A program made the translations under genes and the position numbers. DNA of 64,000 bases from Pseudomonas brassicacearum (lineage in GTDB: Bacteria > Pseudomonadota > Gammaproteobacteria > Pseudomonadales > Pseudomonadaceae): NCBI RefSeq assembly GCF_003732225.1, contig NZ_MOBJ01000008.1, forward strand, positions 62,001-126,000, written 5' to 3'. Below the pieces are notes generated by a model. The model was not told the origin of the DNA. It did no database searches and was given only the letters and a program-made list of their open reading frames with translations. Below are positions 36,112 to 45,354 of this stretch, one piece after another (position 1 is the first letter of the stretch; the number at the start of each line of letters is the position of its first letter).

Positions 36112-37793
36112 GCTGGATGCCCCATCTGATCGCTGCACCGATTCTGCTGCCGTTGCTGACGGCGGCCCTGATGCTGATGCTCGGCGAAAAACACCGTCCG
36201 CTCAAAGCGCGGATCAACCTGTTCTCCAGCCTGCTGGGCCTGGGCATTTCCGTGCTGTTGCTGCAATGGACTCAAGAGCAAGGCGTGCCCGGCTCGATCG
36301 GCGTGTACCTGCCAGGTAACTGGCAAGCACCGTTCGGCATCGTGCTGGTGGTCGATCGCCTGTCGGCGTTGATGCTGGTGCTGACCGGGATCATTGGCGT
36401 CAGCGCTCTGGTGTTCGCCATGGCCCGCTGGGATCGTGCTGGCGCAAGCTTCCACGCGCTGTTCCAGATTCAGCTGATGGGCCTCTACGGAGCCTTCCTG
36501 ACCGCCGATCTGTTCAACCTCTTCGTGTTTTTCGAAGTGCTGCTGGCGGCGTCTTACGGTTTGATGCTGCACGGTTCGGGCCGCGCCCGAGTGTCCTCGG
36601 GTCTGCATTACATTTCGATCAACCTGCTGGCCTCGTCGCTGTTCCTGATTGGCGCGGCGCTGATCTACGGCGTCACCGGCACCCTGAACATGGCCGACCT
36701 GGCGCTGAAAATCCCGCTGGTGCCGGAAGCCGATCGCGGCTTGCTGCATGCCGGCGCGGCGATTCTGGCCGTGGCGTTCCTGGCCAAGGCCGGAATGTGG
36801 CCGCTGAACTTCTGGCTGGTGCCTGCCTACTCCTCGGCCAGCGCGCCGGTGGCGGCGTTGTTCGCGATCATGACCAAGGTCGGCGTCTACACTTTGCTGC
36901 GCCTGTGGACCCTGCTGTTCTCCGGCCAGGCCGGCGCTTCGGCGTACTTTGGTGGCGACTGGCTGACCTACGGCGGCATGGCGACGATTGTCTGCGCCGC
37001 GGTGGCGATCCTGGCCACGCAGCGCCTGGAACGCATGGCCAGCCTGAGCATTCTGGTGTCGGCGGGTATCCTGCTGTCGGCCATCGGTTTCGCCCAGCCG
37101 AGCCTGATCGGTGCGGCGCTGTTCTATCTCGTCAGCTCGACCCTGGCGCTGAGCGCGCTGTTCCTGCTGGCGGAACTGATCGAACGTTCGCGCACAGCCA
37201 TCGAGATGCCGCTGGACGATGAAATCGAAGCGCTGCCACGACCGCTGGAATCCTCGCCGCCGACCAAGGGCATCAACCTCGACGACGAGCAGAAAGCCGT
37301 GGTCGGGCAGGTGATTCCCTGGACCATGGCGTTCCTTGGCTTGAGCTTCATTGCCTGCGCGCTGCTGATCATTGGCATGCCACCGCTTTCCGGGTTTATC
37401 GGCAAACTCGGCTTGCTCAGCGCCCTGCTCAACCCGTTGGGCCTCGGTGCCTCGGGTGAGCAGCCGATATCGAACGCCGCGTGGAGCCTGCTGGCGCTGT
37501 TGATTCTGTCCGGGCTGGCCTCGTTGATCGCCTTCTCGCGCCTGGGCATCCAGCGCTTCTGGACGCCGGCAGAGCGCCCGTCGCCGGTGCTGCGACGCCT
37601 GGAATGCGTGCCGATCTTTGCCCTGTTGGGCTTGAGCATATTGCTGACCTTCAAGGCCGAACCGCTGATGCGCTACACCCAAGCGGCCGCCGACACCTTG
37701 AACAACCCGCAGCAATACGTGATGGCGGTACTCGGTACCCGCGCCGTACCGAGCCCCGAAGCCAAAGCCGCGATGCAGGAGGTGCAACCATGA
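36108..37793 (+). CDS. mrpD: Na+/H+ antiporter subunit D
   Basis: 561 aa, NuoN/NuoM-like with about 14 helices. It shows LYGAFLTADLFNLFVFFEVLLAASYGLMLHG, and AKAGMWPLNFWLVPAYSSASAPVAALFAIMTKVGVY, which contains the conserved membrane Lys residues of proton-translocating subunits. It forms the second ion-transport module next to MrpA. The start overlaps mrpC and the stop overlaps mrpE by ATGA. Confidence 0.94.
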   Translation: MSWMPHLIAAPILLPLLTAALMLMLGEKHRPLKARINLFSSLLGLGISVLLLQWTQEQGVPGSIGVYLPGNWQAPFGIVLVVDRLSALMLVLTGIIGVSALVFAMARWDRAGASFHALFQIQLMGLYGAFLTADLFNLFVFFEVLLAASYGLMLHGSGRARVSSGLHYISINLLASSLFLIGAALIYGVTGTLNMADLALKIPLVPEADRGLLHAGAAILAVAFLAKAGMWPLNFWLVPAYSSASAPVAALFAIMTKVGVYTLLRLWTLLFSGQAGASAYFGGDWLTYGGMATIVCAAVAILATQRLERMASLSILVSAGILLSAIGFAQPSLIGAALFYLVSSTLALSALFLLAELIERSRTAIEMPLDDEIEALPRPLESSPPTKGINLDDEQKAVVGQVIPWTMAFLGLSFIACALLIIGMPPLSGFIGKLGLLSALLNPLGLGASGEQPISNAAWSLLALLILSGLASLIAFSRLGIQRFWTPAERPSPVLRRLECVPIFALLGLSILLTFKAEPLMRYTQAAADTLNNPQQYVMAVLGTRAVPSPEAKAAMQEVQP

Positions 37794-38278
37794 AACGTCT
37801 GTTCCCGGCACCCTGGTTATCGCTGGCGCTTTGGGTTCTGTGGCTGGTGCTGAACCTGTCCATCAGTCCAGGCAACCTGCTGCTGGGCGCGATACTGGGT
37901 TTCTGCGCACCGTTGATGATGCGCAAGCTGCGACCGCTGCCGATCCGTATTCGTCGTCCCGGGGTGATCCTGCGCCTGTTCTTCCAGGTCGGGCGCGACG
38001 TGCTGGCGTCCAACTTCGCGGTCGCGTGGGGCGTGTTGAACGCCGGTCGACGACCACCGCGCTCGCAGTTCATCAAGGTGCCGCTGGACCTGCATGACGC
38101 CAACGGCCTCGCGGTATTGTCGATGATCACCACGGTGATTCCCGGTACGGTCTGGTCGGAACTGGCACTGGATCGCAGCATTCTGCTGTTGCATGTGTTC
38201 GATCTGGATGACGAAGCGCACTTCATCCAGCACTTCAAGACGACTTATGAGCGCCCCTTGATGGAGATTTTCGAATGA
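37790..38278 (+). CDS. mrpE: Na+/H+ antiporter subunit E
   Basis: 162 aa. Two N-terminal helices (LALWVLWLVLNLSISPGNLLLGAILGF) are followed by a soluble part with NGLAVLSMITTVIPGTVWSEL and LDDEAHFIQHFKTTYERPLMEIFE, the MrpE signature. The reading frame is open much further upstream inside mrpD; the ATG at 37790, which overlaps the mrpD stop, is preceded by GCAGGAGG. Confidence 0.93.
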   Translation: MKRLFPAPWLSLALWVLWLVLNLSISPGNLLLGAILGFCAPLMMRKLRPLPIRIRRPGVILRLFFQVGRDVLASNFAVAWGVLNAGRRPPRSQFIKVPLDLHDANGLAVLSMITTVIPGTVWSELALDRSILLLHVFDLDDEAHFIQHFKTTYERPLMEIFE

Positions 38279-38553
38279 GCGCCCTGCTCTCGAATGCGGT
38301 TCTGTTCAGCCTGTTCATGTTCTCGCTGGCGATGCTGCTGACGTTGATCCGCCTGTTCAAAGGCCCGTCGGCACAGGACCGGGTTCTGGCGCTGGATTAC
38401 CTGTACATCCTCGCCATGCTGATGATGCTGGTACTGGGGATCCGCTATGCCAGTGATACCTACTTCGAAGCGGCGTTGCTGATCGCGCTGTTCGGCTTCG
38501 TCGGCTCGTTTGCCCTGGCGAAATTCCTGCTGCGTGGCGAGGTGATCGAATGA
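38275..38553 (+). CDS. mrpF: Na+/H+ antiporter subunit F
   Basis: 92 aa, three helices. LIRLFKGPSAQDRVLALDYLYILAMLMMLVLGIRY is the conserved MrpF segment, including the Asp implicated in cholate and ion sensitivity in Bacillus MrpF. It overlaps mrpE and mrpG by four bases each. Confidence 0.93.
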   Translation: MSALLSNAVLFSLFMFSLAMLLTLIRLFKGPSAQDRVLALDYLYILAMLMMLVLGIRYASDTYFEAALLIALFGFVGSFALAKFLLRGEVIE

Positions 38554-38918
38554 ATGAGTTTGGTGAATTGTCTCTGTGGGTCGAAATTCCGGTGGCGATC
38601 CTGCTGGTAGCCAGCAGCCTGTTCGCGTTGATCGGCGCCATCGGCTTGCTGCGTTTGAAGGACTACTTCCGGCGCATGCACCCGCCGGCCCTGGCCTCCA
38701 CGCTGGGTGCCTGGTGCGTGGCACTAGCGTCGATCGTCTATTTCTCGGCACTCAAATCCAGCCCGGTGTTGCACGCCTGGCTGATCCCGATACTGCTGTC
38801 GATCACCATGCCGGTGACTACCCTGTTGCTGGCGCGGGCGGCGTTGTTCCGCAAGCGCATGGCCGGGGATGATGTGCCGGCCGAGGTCAGCAGTCGGCGG
38901 ACGGAAAGCGAGCGTTGA
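38550..38918 (+). CDS. mrpG: Na+/H+ antiporter subunit G
   Basis: 122 aa, three helices. LFALIGAIGLLRLKDYFRRMHPPALASTLGAWCVALASIVYF is the MrpG hallmark (RLKD..RMHAxT-like). It closes the operon. The C-terminal 20 residues are polar and variable. Confidence 0.93.
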   Translation: MNEFGELSLWVEIPVAILLVASSLFALIGAIGLLRLKDYFRRMHPPALASTLGAWCVALASIVYFSALKSSPVLHAWLIPILLSITMPVTTLLLARAALFRKRMAGDDVPAEVSSRRTESER

Positions 38919-38925
38919 GCCGATA

Positions 38926-38953
38926 AGATCGCAGCCTGCGGCAGCTCCTACAG
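38926..38953. repeat. Single REP-like unit
   Basis: AGATCGCAGCCTGCGGCAGCTCCTACAG follows the mrpG stop within 10 bases and forms a small CTGC/GCAG hairpin. It is the same family as the inverted pair at 44515-44588. Confidence 0.8.
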
Positions 38954-38965
38954 GAGCAAAAGAAC

Positions 38966-39403
38966 TCAGCCCCACGCCACAGCTAACAACCCCGCCCCCA
39001 ACACCACACACAGCGGTGAATAGGCCCAGGTGTCGAGGCGCGCAAACTTCGACTCGGCCTTTTCCTTGAAAAAGCCGACAAGGTTCGAATCGCCAATTGC
39101 GCGGGCAAACATCAGCAAGGCAATCGCACTGATCAGCCATTGCAGCGACCAGTGCCCGACTGCCGGCACAAACAGACCGACCCGCAGGCTCACCATCAAG
39201 GCTATCAGCAACAACCCGACAGCCACCGCCAGGGTTGCCAGTGCTGAAGGCTTGAAGACCGGGCGCAGTTCTTCGCCCACGCCGTCTTGTACCTGTGGCA
39301 GCGCCGCGTCGAAGGCCCATCGACCTCCGAGCGCCCAATACAGATGAATCAGGCTGATCAGCACAAACACGGCGACAATCCATTGAGCAAGCACAAACGT
39401 CAT
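38966..39403 (-). CDS. DUF3995-like membrane protein
   Basis: 145 aa with four predicted helices. The opening segment VAVFVLISLIHLYWALGGRWAFDAALP and the later RAIGDSNLVGFFK are typical of the DUF3995 family of small bacterial membrane proteins. The function is unknown. It is transcribed against the antiporter operon, with a REP unit between the stops. Confidence 0.75.
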   Translation of the reverse strand: MTFVLAQWIVAVFVLISLIHLYWALGGRWAFDAALPQVQDGVGEELRPVFKPSALATLAVAVGLLLIALMVSLRVGLFVPAVGHWSLQWLISAIALLMFARAIGDSNLVGFFKEKAESKFARLDTWAYSPLCVVLGAGLLAVAWG

Positions 39404-39539
39404 GAGCGGGGTTCCTGGAATCGATGGCAGATGAAATAGCCTAGACCAGAGTTTTTGTCAGCGCGTTGTTCCATGGCAATGTTGAAGTCACGCCCATGAA
39501 ACTCGCCCGAACCGACCGCTCATTGATCGCCTGGGTGCG

Positions 39540-40553
39540 CTACAGGCTGGCAGACACCTTGTCTGCGACATCCTTCGGCAGCCACGCACGCCAGACCTCC
39601 GGATGCGCCTTCATGAAAGCTTCGGCGGCTTGACGCGGCGGTGTGTGCTTCTCGCTCATTTTGGCCAGGGCCTTGTTCAAAGGTCCGATAGGCAGGTCGA
39701 CCTTGCTGAAAAACTCAGTCACCTGCGGATACTGTTTCTGGAAAAGCGCGGACACCCCAATTGACAATTTCGAGGGCAACGAGCGTGTTGGTTTCGGATT
39801 GGGATTATCGGCATCGGTCAAGGTTTTCCAGGCCTCGGCATCAAACGGTGGTTCTTCCAGCTGAATCAGCTTGAAGCGTCCGAGCAACGGGGTTGGCGAC
39901 CAGTAATAAAACAGTACCGGCTTGCCACGACGAATCGACGAAGTGATTTCCGCGTCCAGCGCTGCACCGGAACCGCTGCGAAAATTCACGTAACTGTCCG
40001 TCAGGCCGTAGGCCGTGAGCTTCTGCTTGTTGACCACTTCCGAGGTCCAGCCGATCGGGCTATTGAGAAAGCGGCCTTTGCCGGGGCTTTCCGGATCGCT
40101 GAAGACATCCTTGTAACGCGGCAGGTCCGACACACTGCGCAAATCCGGCGCCAGGGGCTTGATGCCTTTGGCCGGATCGCCCTTGATCACGTACTCCGGC
40201 ACCCACCAGCCTTCGGTTGCGCCTTTGACCGTATCGCCGATACTCGCCACCTTGCCTTCAGCCTCGGCCTTGACCCAGACCGGACTGCGACCGGCCCACT
40301 CTTCGCCAATGACCTGAATGTCATTGTTGGCCAAAGCGGCTTCCAGGGTGATGGTAGTGCCCGGCAAGGTGTCGGTCGGCAGGCCGTAGCCCTTCTCGAC
40401 AATGATCCGCAAAATGTCGGTGATCAGGCTGCCGCTTTCCCAGTTCAGGTCAGCAAAGTGAATCGGCGCCGGGGCGGCCGTAACGACCACGGGTGACGCC
40501 AGCAGACCCACAGTGGCTAGCGCGCCAGCCAGCAACAATCGAAAACCTTTCAT
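39540..40553 (-). CDS. Glycine betaine/choline-type ABC substrate-binding protein
   Basis: 337 aa from the ATG at 40553 (GAGGTG upstream). A signal peptide (MKGFRLLLAGALATVGLLASPVVVTAAPA) is followed by an OpuAC-type periplasmic fold. Landmarks are HFADLNWESGSLITDILRIIVEKGYG, the ligand-box region EEWAGRSPVWVKAE, GWWVPEYVIKGDP, KPVLFYYWSPTPLLGRFKLIQLEEPPFD and a C-terminal TPRQAAEAFMKAHPEVWRAWL. No permease or ATPase genes adjoin it, so it probably works with an importer encoded elsewhere. Proline-betaine, choline or a related quaternary amine are possible ligands. Confidence 0.85.
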   Translation of the reverse strand: MKGFRLLLAGALATVGLLASPVVVTAAPAPIHFADLNWESGSLITDILRIIVEKGYGLPTDTLPGTTITLEAALANNDIQVIGEEWAGRSPVWVKAEAEGKVASIGDTVKGATEGWWVPEYVIKGDPAKGIKPLAPDLRSVSDLPRYKDVFSDPESPGKGRFLNSPIGWTSEVVNKQKLTAYGLTDSYVNFRSGSGAALDAEITSSIRRGKPVLFYYWSPTPLLGRFKLIQLEEPPFDAEAWKTLTDADNPNPKPTRSLPSKLSIGVSALFQKQYPQVTEFFSKVDLPIGPLNKALAKMSEKHTPPRQAAEAFMKAHPEVWRAWLPKDVADKVSASL

Positions 40554-40672
40554 GCTTTGCACCTCGGGCTGTTCACAGCAATGGCAGAACGGCTTTGCGT
40601 ACAAAGGCCGCGCACCTGCGAATACTCAGTCAACTGACTGTAGTAGAGGTTTCTGCGTTCGAGGGCCAACGA

Positions 40673-40876
40673 TCAATTTTCAGAAGCGTCCTGCAAGCGC
40701 TGCAACTCCCTTCGCACCATGCTGGCGTACTCCGCCGGACGCAAGGTGTAGATCTCTGATGCCACCCAGCTCAGCCAGGCGCCCTGCAGAACAGCCTTCC
40801 GAGCGAACAGTCGCTGGGCGTGTTCGCGAGCGCTGCCCTGGTTCTGCTCATGGAAAACGGCCCGGGAAAGGCTCAT
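40673..40876 (-). CDS. Small conserved protein of unknown function
   Basis: 67 aa, mostly alpha-helical and charged, with an AWLSWVASEIYTLRPAEYASMVRRELQRLQ core. Its ATG directly abuts the stop of the upstream gene at 40877, so the two are probably cotranscribed and coupled. No known domain was recognised. Confidence 0.6.
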   Translation of the reverse strand: MSLSRAVFHEQNQGSAREHAQRLFARKAVLQGAWLSWVASEIYTLRPAEYASMVRRELQRLQDASEN

Positions 40877-41326
40877 TTACTCACTGGCCTTGAACGTCGT
40901 GAGCTCGCCTTTGCGCCACTTGGCAGCTTTACCGGTCACCGCTTTCAAGGTTTTGGTCAAGCCTTCCTGCAGCTGTTCGTGAGCGGCAAATACCGTCACC
41001 ACGCTATGGCCTTCCTTGAACAAAATCGCCTGGCCTTCTGCCGTGGTCACGAATGCGTAGTCACCGAGGCCGTAGACCGTCAATTTGATCTCGCGAAACT
41101 TGATTTCGAATTTGCCACCTTCACGACTCGGCAATACCGCGGCGCGGAAATGATCGCCGACTTTGAGCTCCAGGCGAGGCTTGTCGTCCACCACCAGCGC
41201 CGACTCGGTATCGATCTCGGCAATGTAAATGCCTTCAGCGGTCTGCTCGGTGAGGTAAACGAAACGTGATTGAAATTGCTTGACCAGCTTTGCGCGCAGA
41301 TCACCCAGCACGAACAAAGCATGCAT
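40877..41326 (-). CDS. Conserved hypothetical protein
   Basis: 149 aa from the ATG at 41326; the frame is open to 41440. A TTG at 41347 with GGGGA ahead is an alternative start. The central part (FVYLTEQTAEGIYIAEIDTESALVVDDKPRLELKVGDHFRAAVLPS) looks like beta strands with a ligand-binding or PilZ-like flavour, but no family could be assigned. The C-terminus is basic (AAKWRKGELTTFKASE). It is coupled to the 67-aa gene downstream. Confidence 0.6.
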   Translation of the reverse strand: MHALFVLGDLRAKLVKQFQSRFVYLTEQTAEGIYIAEIDTESALVVDDKPRLELKVGDHFRAAVLPSREGGKFEIKFREIKLTVYGLGDYAFVTTAEGQAILFKEGHSVVTVFAAHEQLQEGLTKTLKAVTGKAAKWRKGELTTFKASE

Positions 41327-41485
41327 ATCGAGATTACTTACTGCCAAGGAAACATCCCCACATCTGAAAATGACGCTACCCGCAGAAAAAACAGGCAGCA
41401 AAAAAACGGTCATACCGAAAATATCGCAACAATGACCCAAGCTGAAGCTGTGAAGTAAGCAGAAAGCTCCTTCATCGAAGGGCAG

Positions 41486-41580
41486 GAGAAGACTACTGGA
41501 ACGCTACTCTCGCCGTCTTCTCTGGCGGTCGTCAGATGTTGAAGGAAATCGCCCTTCTAACGGCCAGAGAATGCTGGACT
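41486..41580. other. Interlocked inverted repeats in an intergenic gap
   Basis: Two 8-bp inverted repeats overlap in the 430-base gap between divergent small genes. GAGAAGAC (41486-41493) pairs with GTCTTCTC (41515-41522), and TCTCTGGC (41519-41526) pairs with GCCAGAGA (41573-41580). The shared bases mean the two stems exclude each other. This could be a leader or small RNA, but there is no independent evidence. The rest of the gap up to 41758 is AT-rich and holds nothing else recognised. Confidence 0.3.
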
Positions 41581-41758
41581 ACCAACTTTAGGGAAAAAAC
41601 TCTTTAAAAAAAGCACTTTTCTGACAGATCGCCAGAAAAAAATTGCTTTAGATGAGCATGAACCTCCAACCAATGGAGATGATTCTAGAGCAGCCAGGCG
41701 CTCCTAGACTACCTAAAGCGACGTGCAACCGTCGGTAAACCATAGAAAAGGAATTCAT

Positions 41759-42007
41759 ATGAGCACACTGACCAGCCCTGCCCAGCACACAAACACCCGC
41801 GCCCATAGCCCGCACGCCTTGCACTGCACGACTTCCAGTCAACATGGCATGGATCTGGAGCAATGTCCTCATCTGCGTTATCAGGTGGTTCTGGCGGGCA
41901 ATCGCTTTTTCCATATCAAGGAAACTGCAACAGGCCTTGTAAGAGGATTCCGTGGAGACCACAACGAAGCCTGCACCCTCGCCAGGAACCTGGAAGCGAG
42001 CCTCTGA
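41759..42007 (+). CDS. Small protein of unknown function
   Basis: 82 aa. AAAAGGAATTCAT before the ATG is a strong ribosome site and argues that the gene is real. The N-terminal 30 residues are Thr/Ser/His-rich and low in complexity. The second half (HLRYQVVLAGNRFFHIKETATGLVRGFRGDHNEACTLARNLE) looks like a small folded domain. No family was recognised. Confidence 0.6.
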   Translation: MSTLTSPAQHTNTRAHSPHALHCTTSSQHGMDLEQCPHLRYQVVLAGNRFFHIKETATGLVRGFRGDHNEACTLARNLEASL

Positions 42008-42166
42008 CACCCCACACTGAGTTTACCGGCGCAGTCGTTTCGTCACACCGATGACTTAACTGCGCCACCGACAAGCAACAACTGCCATACTGCCCGACCA
42101 TTCAAACACAGCCCCTTCGGCGGGCTGCGTTGAAAACAACAGAATAATTTCCAAGGGAAGGCGCAC

Positions 42167-42397
42167 GTGACCGAATTTGATATCGGCGAGTTTTTTATTT
42201 GGGGCGAGGCCAGAGAAGTCGACGGCGAATTCCAGGCGGTCATTGTGATGCGCGCCAAGCCACCGCTGACCACCGTGACTTACCACCAGGTCGAGAAAGA
42301 CCGTTGGTTCAAGACCTCGGACGTTGCCGCACTCGCTGCCATGGAATCTGCCAAAGCGCTGAAGCTTGCCGTTGATGGAGGCGCGCTGAAAACCTGA
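42167..42397 (+). CDS. Small conserved protein of unknown function
   Basis: 76 aa from a GTG start preceded by GGGAAGG. It is acidic at the N-terminus (TEFDIGEFFIWGEAREVDGEFQAVIVMRAKPP), with a predicted sheet and a C-terminal helix rich in Ala. It resembles short proteins commonly seen in pseudomonads. No function is known. Confidence 0.6.
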   Translation: MTEFDIGEFFIWGEAREVDGEFQAVIVMRAKPPLTTVTYHQVEKDRWFKTSDVAALAAMESAKALKLAVDGGALKT

Positions 42398-42439
42398 TCG
42401 ACAGGTTGCGACTTGAGCAGACTCATTAGCGAAAACGAT

Positions 42440-42643
42440 TTAATGCAGGCTGTCGGGCTTTTCGGCGTTCAGTTGCGCCAACCAGGCAGCCTTACATTCC
42501 TCGGCCTCATTACGGCTTGAGAATGCAGTGCCACGTTGCTCGCCATTGAGCAAGACGACCCAGCACACGCTTTGCCCCGCTGCCCGCAATCCGGCAGGCA
42601 CGCCACTGCCAATCATCACCGCCACATCGACTTTACTTTGCAT
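42440..42643 (-). CDS. Small conserved protein of unknown function
   Basis: 67 aa; AAGGTG precedes the ATG. A strand-turn-strand part (VCWVVLLNGEQRGTAFSSRNEAEECKAAWLAQL) recalls small pseudomonad proteins with a conserved W..LLNG..R..AF.S..EA pattern. Convergent with the 76-aa gene. Confidence 0.6.
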   Translation of the reverse strand: MQSKVDVAVMIGSGVPAGLRAAGQSVCWVVLLNGEQRGTAFSSRNEAEECKAAWLAQLNAEKPDSLH

Positions 42644-42778
42644 GAGAGCACCTTGGAATTTTTCATTAGCTTCCTAACAATGTAGAAATGTTAATGAGTC
42701 CCGCACCCTGGAAATAGCCACCTGCCTGCACAATTTCCTTGCATAACCGGTAACAATCACGTGTCCCCTGGACCAGCC

Positions 42779-44389
42779 TTAACGTGGGCTTTCAGGTTTG
42801 TAACCTAACCGCAATCCACCCCAATGCCGCCCTTTGAGCATGATTGGAACCGACAAGTCATGCATCAATTCGCCCGTATCACGAGTATAGGTCTGAAGTA
42901 ATACGGGCTGTTGATGGCTGCCACAGCGGATACCGGTACGGTCACTGAATTTGCGTTTGGTGCGGTTCTGCAGCGTGTCGACATCTACGTCGCCGGTCAG
43001 CGGCTGACTGAAGATCGCATTGTGCGTCGGTACGTAGCCTTGCTGGGTGCAGGCGATCGCAAACACCAGACCTTCATGACGCTTGAGCAAGGGTTCCTGT
43101 ATCCCCGGCAGCACCTGATCGGCGTAGCGATCAAAACGGGTCTGGAACTTGGTGGGCACCGTGTTGGGAATTGCCTGATAGTTGCGGTCGAACAGGTCCT
43201 CCAGACTAACGCGCCCCTGGTCGACGTCCTGCGCGAAACGCTCAGCGATCTGACTCGCACCTTCGCGTGCCAGGTCAAAGATCCGTTGGTGGTAGTCGTC
43301 CAGTCCGACTTCGGCCAGGCGTTCGCTGATGGTCTCGGCCTGCCCCTCCATTTGCACCGCCGCTTGCGCCAGGTGCCGGGTTTGCTGATCACTGACCGCC
43401 AGATCGCCGCGCATTTGCTCGACGGCATGAAACAGGCTGTCCAATTGTTGGTGATTGTTGCTTGAGCCACTGGCGATTTCACCGACCTGGGCTTCAACCC
43501 CGGCGGCCAGTCGCGCGATGTTTTGCAATTGCTGTCCGGTCTGTTCGACTTGTTCGACACCGTTGTTCAGGTCGCTGGACAGCTGGCGGATCTGCTCGAC
43601 CACCTGCGCCGTGCGCTGCTGGATGTCGGCGACCATCAACCCGACCTCTCCCGTGGCCGCCGCGGTACGCCCAGCCAGCCCGCGAACTTCATCGGCGACT
43701 ACCGCAAACCCACGGCCATGCTCCCCTGCCCGCGCCGCCTCAATCGCCGCATTCAGCGCCAGCAGATTGGTCTGACTGGCGATCGTCTGAATCACCAGCG
43801 TGACTCGTTGAATGTCTTCACTGCGCACGCTCAGGGCCTCGATCAGCTCACGACTGTCGTTGGCACACACACTGAGCTGATGCATCCGCGTGATGGATTC
43901 GGCCAGCACGGTGCTCCCCAGGACACTGCTTTGGTGGGCTTCGCTGGCCGCGCTCAAGGCTTGCTGGCTAAGTTGTGAAGTCGCCTTCTCAGTCTCGATC
44001 ATCACTTCGGCGCTGCTGACGATCTGTGCGGCGGCATCGAGTTGCGATTGCAGCTTGCCGGCCAATTGCTTGACCGAATAGGCCACGCCTGCGGCAGACA
44101 ACGCATTATGACTGGTGGAATAGGACAGATCGCGGGTCAGTTCGGCGATCGCACTGGACGCGTCGGCGACGGGAACGTCGACGGTTGCCCGCGAACGCAG
44201 ACGGGGCAGCCAGATAATCAGCACCGCCACCGGCAAACAGAGGTAAAGCGACCAGCCGCCGAGTGCCAAGGCGCACAGCAACAGCATCAGGGCGACGCTT
44301 TGCAGTGCAGGCGTCAACCAGCGCCCGTCGGCCTTGGGTGAAACCAGCGATTGCGCTGCTGCGCCAGCCAGAGATCCGTCGCTTGCCAT
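42779..44389 (-). CDS. Methyl-accepting chemotaxis protein
   Basis: 536 aa from the ATG at 44389. Two adjacent helices near residues 25-60 anchor it in the inner membrane with almost no periplasmic loop. The signalling hairpin contains the conserved tip ([40 protein letters not shown]). Unusually, about 170 further residues follow the coiled coil (from [16 protein letters not shown] to the end, with [40 protein letters not shown]). They form a C-terminal sensor-like domain. Such receptors sense cytoplasmic or energy-related cues. It stands alone, without che genes nearby. Confidence 0.88.
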   Translation of the reverse strand: MASDGSLAGAAAQSLVSPKADGRWLTPALQSVALMLLLCALALGGWSLYLCLPVAVLIIWLPRLRSRATVDVPVADASSAIAELTRDLSYSTSHNALSAAGVAYSVKQLAGKLQSQLDAAAQIVSSAEVMIETEKATSQLSQQALSAASEAHQSSVLGSTVLAESITRMHQLSVCANDSRELIEALSVRSEDIQRVTLVIQTIASQTNLLALNAAIEAARAGEHGRGFAVVADEVRGLAGRTAAATGEVGLMVADIQQRTAQVVEQIRQLSSDLNNGVEQVEQTGQQLQNIARLAAGVEAQVGEIASGSSNNHQQLDSLFHAVEQMRGDLAVSDQQTRHLAQAAVQMEGQAETISERLAEVGLDDYHQRIFDLAREGASQIAERFAQDVDQGRVSLEDLFDRNYQAIPNTVPTKFQTRFDRYADQVLPGIQEPLLKRHEGLVFAIACTQQGYVPTHNAIFSQPLTGDVDVDTLQNRTKRKFSDRTGIRCGSHQQPVLLQTYTRDTGELMHDLSVPIMLKGRHWGGLRLGYKPESPR

Positions 44390-44514
44390 GTTCGTTACCC
44401 CACTGCATCTTCTATTTGTTGTGTCTGCATTAGACGCCACTAGAAGGCCATTATCTATGGTCCATTAGTCGTGGTACTTGCAGCAGATCAATAGAATCGC
44501 GGGCACGCGAATGC

Positions 44515-44588
44515 AAAGATCGCAGCCTGCGGCAGCTCCTACAGGTATATGCGCTACCGCGTAGGGGTGCCGCAGGCTGCGATCTTTT
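44515..44588. repeat. REP inverted pair forming a long hairpin
   Basis: AAAGATCGCAGCCTGCGGCA (44515-44534) is matched by its reverse complement TGCCGCAGGCTGCGATCTTT (44568-44587), giving a 20-bp stem. The loop is about 33 bases. It lies between the chemoreceptor promoter region and the DksA-like gene stop, 37 bases after the latter, where it could also end transcription. Confidence 0.85.
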
Positions 44589-44624
44589 AACGACAGCCAA
44601 TCATTAACTGGCCGTCACACAGAA

Positions 44625-45029
44625 TCAGGCCTGACGCTGGTGCTTGTCGATTTGCTCGTGACGTTCTTGAGCTTCGATGCAGTACTTGGTGGTCGGGCTG
44701 ATCAGCAGGCGTTTCAGGCCGATCGGCTCGCCGCTGTCGTCGCACCAGCCAAAAGTATCGTCGCCGATACGTTCCAGCGCTCTTTCCAGCTGAGGCAGCA
44801 TGCGCTGATCACGATCAATAGCGTTGACCAGCCAGGTGCGTTCTTCTTCGACCGAAGCCGCGTCAGCCGGATCAGCCGGGGTATCCAGGCTTTCAATGGC
44901 GATGCGGTTCTGTTCGATGCGCTCGTGGGTTTCCACTTTCATGGCTTGCAACAGCTCGGTGAAAAAAGCCTGTTGCTCGGCATTCATGTAGTCATCCGCC
45001 GGCATGGCCAGCAACTTTTCCTTTGTCAT
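44625..45029 (-). CDS. DksA/TraR-family protein, DksA2-like
   Basis: 134 aa from the ATG at 45029. A coiled coil (about 20-85, with an EEERTWLVNAIDRD tip region) is followed by FGWCDDSGEPIGLKRLLISPTTKYCIEAQERHE. DksA binds RNA polymerase through its secondary channel and works with ppGpp. Canonical DksA has a C4 zinc finger; here the pattern is CxxS...CxxA, so only two of the four cysteines remain. This resembles zinc-independent DksA2 of P. aeruginosa, also about 134 aa by memory. A role as a backup during zinc shortage is therefore inferred. No Zur box was recognised upstream. Confidence 0.85.
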   Translation of the reverse strand: MTKEKLLAMPADDYMNAEQQAFFTELLQAMKVETHERIEQNRIAIESLDTPADPADAASVEEERTWLVNAIDRDQRMLPQLERALERIGDDTFGWCDDSGEPIGLKRLLISPTTKYCIEAQERHEQIDKHQRQA

Positions 45030-45308
45030 TGATTTCTCTATAAAAAATACGTGCATTAAGGCGAATCAGGGAGCTTTCCGGTCGACCTGCAAGGCCTCGG
45101 AAAGGCGCCATACATTCCAAGCGCCACCCGGCACTCAATTTACGAGGGGCGGCAGTCTAAGGCCGACTTGCAGCCTCAGCAACTGAAAAGACAGGGAATT
45201 TGCCCGACAAAGCCCTTAAATTGCTCTATGGCAAGCTTTGAGGCGGTTATCGGAGTGCGTTTATAGCAAGAAATTCAATCGAGCGGCTGTATATAGAAGA
45301 CAAACGGC

Positions 45309-45334
45309 TACGCCACGCGTGCCTGCGTGGCGTA
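45309..45334 (-). terminator. Hairpin after the OprB gene
   Basis: TACGCCACGC and GCGTGGCGTA pair perfectly (10 bp) around a 6-base loop, 20 bases downstream of the porin stop codon. T-rich sequence follows in the direction of porin transcription. It is a plausible intrinsic terminator. Confidence 0.6.
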
Positions 45335-45354
45335 ATTCACCGCAAAAAGTGCCT

